A DNA stretch of 11,449 nt from Cyclostephanos tholiformis (taxonomy: Eukaryota; Bacillariophyta; Thalassiosirophyceae; Thalassiosirales; Thalassiosiraceae). Location: NCBI GenBank assembly GCA_036939975.1, contig JALLPB010002627.1, positions 1 through 11,449 on the forward strand, given 5' to 3'. A model generated the notes under the pieces. It was not told the origin of the DNA and did no database searches. It saw only the letters and a program-made list of their open reading frames with translations. A program made the position numbers and the translations under genes. Positions 7,945-11,449 of the stretch are shown here, piece after piece. Position 1 is the first letter of the stretch, and each line of letters opens with the position of its first letter.

Positions 7945-9069
7945 CTAAGGTCCAGCGGCTGGCCTTTCTTGTACATAGATAGCTCCGTTGATTGGTATAT
8001 CCCTACAGCTATCGCTGTGCCATACCATACTAGCAAGAAATAGGTTCAGCAAACTCTCAATGGTGCACTTCTCAGCCCATGTATCAATGATTGCCCCAAA
8101 ACAAAGTCGCATAGCCTCACTGATATGTTTGTTCTCTCTTCCCTCCTCTTTGAAATGTGGAGGTAACAACCAAAGTCAACATCATCAGGGTCCAAGCCTG
8201 CAAGGTGTCTCCCAAGAAAAGTTATATAATAATATATATATATATTTCCAAGACTCTGTCCCCCTCGTAGGAAAATAGATGGCACTGGTGGAGGCTCAAT
8301 GGTATTTTTTTCTCATGACTCGCTGCTTCCTTTCTATTAATGTAGGGGTGAAAGTTGCTCAGCCTAACAAACAGGCAAGTTCTCATCTTGCTTATCTCTC
8401 TGGCCATAATGGATGCCTTCAGGAGCCTTTTGCAGTATTTATTAGAGCAGATCCCTTCATGCCGTTGAGATAAAAAATTGTATCTGAGGCTACCTAAACA
8501 TCTCCTGGTTCAGTGCCAGGTAACATCCAAGAGCCAAGAACAGTGTGTATACAGAACCATCCTTGGGATTTGCATAGCAGTTCTTTGTAGTGTTACATTG
8601 TCCCCGGCCTTATCTTTCTTGTTGCCATCATATTTGATGGTAATACTGTTGGAACCATGACTGCAACTAAAGTTGTGGAGCCCTGCTTAAGAATCAATGG
8701 TAACCAATCACCCCATCACATTCCTACTGGAGCTTGGAAAATGCCCAATCAGCAATTTGTTTTGACTCAATTGACCACAAGCACCAGTTTTTGTAGAACT
8801 CAAACAATATTGCATCAGCTTCCTGATCCTCTGTCTCACCATAACCCTGTGCTTGCATGTGCTCCTTCCTAATCAACAACAGATGAGCCTTCATACCACA
8901 CACTTAGCCAGGATGGATTGGTAATCGAGCTAATACCGGCACAATTCAAGATAGCACCGTGATACTTCCACACATGTTCTTTACTATAATGCTTTCTGGT
9001 AACTTGGTTCTTCTTCTTGTATCCGCTCATGAATCCTTTAACTATTCTTGGGCTCAGATGGTCATACAA
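7945..9069 (-). pseudogene. Crypton-type tyrosine recombinase, multiply broken
   Basis: Successive minus-strand pieces in different frames follow the order I know from diatom Crypton-like tyrosine recombinases. They are: N-terminal FMSGYKKKNQ and KYHGAIL (about 9030-8950); KEHMQAQGYGETEDQEADAI and DWAFSKLQ (8875-8725); a KYDGNKKDKAGDN segment followed by YANPKDGSVYTLFLALGCYL (about 8635-8510); NKYCKRLLKAS (about 8440-8410); an INRKEAAS box probably equivalent to the catalytic His-x-x-Arg-Lys motif (Arg codon about 8333-8335); PPPVPSIFLRGGQSLG then FLGRHLAGLDPDDVDFG (about 8293-8170); and LPPHF with SEAMRLCFGAII (8163-8080). Such enzymes cut and rejoin DNA through a Tyr nucleophile. Here the Tyr region (NIYIYYY) is degraded into a TA-rich run at 8226-8247. 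At least four frameshifts and several stops separate the pieces, for example at about 8163, 8535, 8725 and 8890. It cannot encode a working enzyme. The family call is from motif memory. Confidence 0.65.
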
Positions 9070-9130
9070 GATATATGAGTAGCTGTGTGATAGCTGACTG
9101 TTGGCCCTTTGCTCAGCTCAGGTGTATGCT

Positions 9131-9254
9131 CAACAATCAACAATGAACAATGAAAATGAACAATGAAAATGAACAATGAACAATGAACAATGAACAATGA
9201 ACAATCAACAATCAACAATCAACAATCAACAATCAACAATCAACAATCAACAAT
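9131..9254. repeat. Heptanucleotide tandem array (CAACAAT/GAACAAT)
   Basis: The array has eighteen units: two CAACAAT, then GAACAAT units interrupted twice by 6-bp GAAAAT units, then five GAACAAT, then seven CAACAAT. Variants are grouped in blocks, as expected from replication slippage or unequal exchange. It ends abruptly at TAGGGA. It lies between two broken minus-strand genes. Confidence 0.95.
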
Positions 9255-9403
9255 TAGGGAATCAACCAAATCTGGATAACTATAATGGATGAAGTGAATA
9301 ACCTCCATGATTCTGTTGCTATAATCTAGGAGGCAACTAATTCTATGCATCTCAGTAACTAGTTCTCAGTGGGGGGGGCTCCAATAGCTCTACTATGTGC
9401 AAT

Positions 9404-10268
9404 TCACTTTTTGCTCTCTTCCTTATTTTTGACCGCATATCCCACCTCAAAAAAACTCTCACCAAGAAAAATAAAAATTCCCATCTCCAAGGCCATCTCA
9501 AGCTGGCTGGGGTGCATGATGAGACACCCCAAACAACAGCCAAGGCAGCAATGATACAATCATTCAGCCTAGCATCCTCATAGACACTAGACAGTGCAAG
9601 TGACTTTTCTGTGTCCGCTCTGCCCCACTCATCCCTACTACCATCATCAGAAGAGACGGTGGTTGTGTCAAGGAGCATCGTGTGAAATGTTGCATCAAGG
9701 GAGCATCGGGCAATGGTGGCACACTTGACATGATGGAGATTTATTTTTTTGGCAAAAGAGGCAGATTTTGGTGATCAAAAATGTCAGTGGAGTGTTGGCT
9801 TTCATTATCAACTCTGTTTCTTCAGCAAGTTCAAAGCATCTTGTTAGATTCTTGGCTGTGACACTGTCATCGTAATGTAAGTCCAAGAACAGCAGTGCAA
9901 TTGGTTCTAAATACTGCTCTAGGTTTTGCTCTTGGTTGGGCTTGCATGCATCCATGATATACTTGCATAGATCTGACTTCTCTTTTTTCATAATGTGCTC
10001 GATGAAAACATTTTTGACATATTTGAGAATTCAACAGTGCTACCTCAAGCTTGGTCATCTTGGTGTCCAGCAGACTATGATGGTAGTAACGATGCTTGTA
10101 TAAAAAGACCAGATTCAGTCCAAATTGGCTGACCATCTTAGATCATACTCTGAAATCCTCTGGTTTGGTCGTGTCATTGCTCATTTTTTTATCTTCTTCA
10201 CTCATGATTTTCAAGATGTTGTGTACTGCTGCATTGAGAAATCTAAATTTTCTGCACCTGGAGTGCAT
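9404..10268 (-). pseudogene. Broken gene of unknown family
   Basis: A protein-like track runs along the minus strand from an ATG at 10268 to a TGA at 9404-9406, about 285 codons, switching frame three times. Piece 1 (10268 to about 10035) contains NAAVHNILKIMSEEDKKMSN and an in-frame TGA at 10143-10145. Piece 2 (about 10030-9750) contains NVFIEHIMKKEKSDLCKYIM and IALLFLDLHYDDSVTAKNL. Piece 3 (about 9745-9530) contains KCATIARCSLDATFHTMLLD and YEDARLNDCIIAALAV. Piece 4 (about 9530-9404) contains LEMALEMGIFIFLGESFFEV. The second switch lies at a T7 run (A7 on the coding strand, 9743-9750), a typical slip site. Amino-acid use within pieces is balanced, unlike the chance frames nearby. I do not recognise the family. 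It lies upstream of, and on the same strand as, the broken recombinase, so it could be an accessory gene of that element or an unrelated gene. Confidence 0.45.
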
Positions 10269-10308
10269 TGTCAGCTGTCCTGTTCACTAGGATAGTGATT
10301 GATGCAGC

Positions 10309-10330
10309 TTAGTTAACAGCTTAACAGCTA
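10309..10330. repeat. 22-bp direct repeat, left copy
   Basis: These 22 bases, TTAG followed by TTAACAGC twice and then TA, are identical to 11135-11156. The unit contains two head-to-tail TTAACAGC octamers. The pair flanks an 804-bp segment carrying the open frame at 10711. Sequences immediately outside and inside the two copies differ. Confidence 0.9.
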
Positions 10331-10659
10331 ACTCTGTTTTGGCGGGAGAAAAACTCATACTTTTTGGTAGGCACATACACGATTTCTATGTAGGAATAGT
10401 ACAATAAGTTCTACCTTTTAAAAAACTTGGTGCGCCAAAATCTACCATACAACACATCTCACAAATTGAAAATTTTTAACTAGTGCAAAAAATGTGTGGC
10501 AAAAAGCACCTTATATGTCATCAACGTGAAGTACATTGCAAAAATAGGAAAATACCGCATGGAAGCTGAGGTTCTTAAATGTTCAACGGGCTATCGAATT
10601 CTGTGAGTTGACAAAAATTTGCTAAAAACTATTACCTCTTATGTACTTTTAGGTAAGTA

Positions 10660-10712
10660 CTGTACACTCCTAATGTCTGGCCTTGGACCGGGCATGCCTA
10701 AAGTGTATCAAT
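10660..10712. repeat. Dispersed repeat, right copy (inverted relative to 1640-1690)
   Basis: CTGGCCTT, then CCGGGCATGCC (10688-10698) and AAAGT match the reverse complement of 1640-1690. The copy ends at the start codon of the open frame at 10711. The stretch from 10331 to 10660 has no gene that I can support. Confidence 0.5.
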
Positions 10713-11013
10713 GGTTACACAAGTTACAGTGAACTTCTGGGCTCATGTCAGCAACAAAATGGAAGATTGGGTTGAGCGACTGCATCAAGATGGGAAGCGA
10801 GATTGGCGGCTATATCGTACGGTGCAGAACCCCCTCATTCACTCAATTGTGCAAGAGAAAGCACACTCTCGCAATATGCATCCAGATGCGATTGCACAAA
10901 CCAACAAAATGAATGAAGGGGACAAGCGTAATCTGATGGAGTTGAAAACTAACCTTATGGGGATGCTGCGAAAAAGGCAGCACAATGTCGGGCAGTACGA
11001 GGCCATGAAATAA
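10711..11013 (+). CDS. Hypothetical protein, probably interrupted by a nonsense codon
   Basis: The ATG opens a 100-codon frame with balanced, charged composition, containing WAHVSNKMEDWVERLHQDGK, RDWRLYRTVQNPL and a Lys/Arg-rich helix ending MLRKRQHNVGQYEAMK. It stops at TAA 11011-11013. The same frame then continues for 32 further protein-like codons (FMQDDDGKVDLYDGAKANIG and onward) to a second TAA at 11110-11112. The product therefore probably once had about 133 residues. I see no signal peptide, membrane segment or known motif. It lies between the 22-bp direct repeats and may be a passenger of a small mobile unit. The family is not recognised. Confidence 0.45.
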   Translation: MVTQVTVNFWAHVSNKMEDWVERLHQDGKRDWRLYRTVQNPLIHSIVQEKAHSRNMHPDAIAQTNKMNEGDKRNLMELKTNLMGMLRKRQHNVGQYEAMK

Positions 11014-11134
11014 TTCATGCAGGATGATGATGGGAAGGTGGATTTGTATGATGGTGCAAAAGCCAACATTGGTAGAAAATTTGTGTCATCTTGCAATGGA
11101 CTCAAACTGTAAAGACATACTTATGCTATTGTAA

Positions 11135-11156
11135 TTAGTTAACAGCTTAACAGCTA
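11135..11156. repeat. 22-bp direct repeat, right copy
   Basis: This copy is identical to 10309-10330 and in the same orientation. Its last base is directly followed by the 20-bp palindrome at 11157. It lies 22 bp after the second TAA of the 10711 frame. Confidence 0.9.
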
Positions 11157-11176
11157 TTGACGTTCATGAACGTCAA
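11157..11176. repeat. Perfect 20-bp palindrome
   Basis: TTGACGTTCATGAACGTCAA equals its own reverse complement. Each arm contains TGACGT, the half-site bound by many bZIP (CREB/ATF-like) factors, in inverted orientation. It could be a dimer binding site, a transcription-end hairpin for the frame at 10711, or the terminal structure of a mobile unit. Confidence 0.85.
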
Positions 11177-11433
11177 ATTTTTTACGAGCTTCGTAGATGC
11201 ATAGTTTCACCATGAATTTTTATCCATTCACAGAGTTAGATAGCTAGAAAATTGCTGAGCTCTTCGGCTTTAATTCTTGTCTTTTGACCTTTCTATGCAG
11301 CTCGTTGCTTTGATGAGCTGAGTAGAGCGTCCATTTCGCTCCTTTTGAACGCTAGCTTTACGTCTCAGTTTTGTTAGTAAAAAAGTACGATACACGCTAG
11401 CTAAATGTTACTTGTGTTTTGTGTTTTCGTCGT

Positions 11434-11449
11434 GACGACGACGACGACG
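11434..11449. repeat. GAC/ACG trinucleotide run at window end
   Basis: Five GAC units run to the end of the window and are preceded by CGTCGT, which can pair with them. The 250 bp before it hold no supported gene. A possible splice acceptor (TTTCTATGCAG, ending at 11300) is followed by a short open stretch, too little to call an exon. Confidence 0.8.

Noticed and set aside
7743..8872. Several plus-strand frames of 60-96 codons
   Set aside because: They are antisense to the tyrosine recombinase relic and have no motifs of their own.
9131..9254. CRISPR-like array
   Set aside because: The units are 7 bp with no spacers. It is a simple tandem repeat in a eukaryotic context.

Overview
The window looks like nuclear DNA of a eukaryotic microalga, most probably a diatom or related stramenopile. 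The evidence is one clean plus-strand gene with a 98-bp GT-AG intron and three 'helicase-associated' (HA) repeats, a domain greatly expanded in diatoms, together with decayed pieces of mobile elements whose protein motifs I recognise from diatom genomes. There are no bacterial-style operons or ribosome-binding sites. All identifications were made by eye, without a database search.

Layout: 1-1640 is non-coding and low in complexity (a 15-bp inverted repeat, degenerate purine-rich repeats, a diverged ~110-bp direct duplication with a C11 tract). 1640-2450 holds a short dispersed repeat, an 11-bp tandem array and a coding-like remnant on the minus strand. 2450-3130 is AT-rich and built from a repeated module in both orientations, with a long imperfect hairpin and a perfect 28-bp palindrome. 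3128-3727 (minus) is a frameshifted aspartic-protease segment of an LTR retrotransposon polyprotein. 3804-4541 carries two ~147-bp direct repeats with tRNA-like promoter boxes, resembling a SINE pair or a miniature terminal-repeat element. 4960-5260 is rich in small hairpins. 5345-5740 (minus) encodes a small protein resembling a lineage-specific family. 6255-7714 (plus) is the intact HA-repeat gene, clearly GC-richer than its surroundings. 7945-9069 (minus) is a broken Crypton-type tyrosine recombinase gene. 9131-9254 is a heptanucleotide array. 9404-10268 (minus) is a second broken gene that I do not recognise. 10309-11176 contains a plus-strand ORF of unknown function between two identical 22-bp direct repeats, the right one abutting a perfect 20-bp palindrome.

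Functionally, only the HA gene looks like a settled host gene, probably a nuclear nucleic-acid-binding protein. Nearly everything else with coding signal lies on the minus strand and carries stops or frameshifts, so the window is best read as one host gene in a mobile-element graveyard. The most interesting unexplained structures are the 22-bp direct-repeat/palindrome unit at the right, the paired tRNA-like repeats, the modular AT-rich array, and a diverged inverted pair of ~50-bp sequences about 9 kb apart that brackets most of the window.
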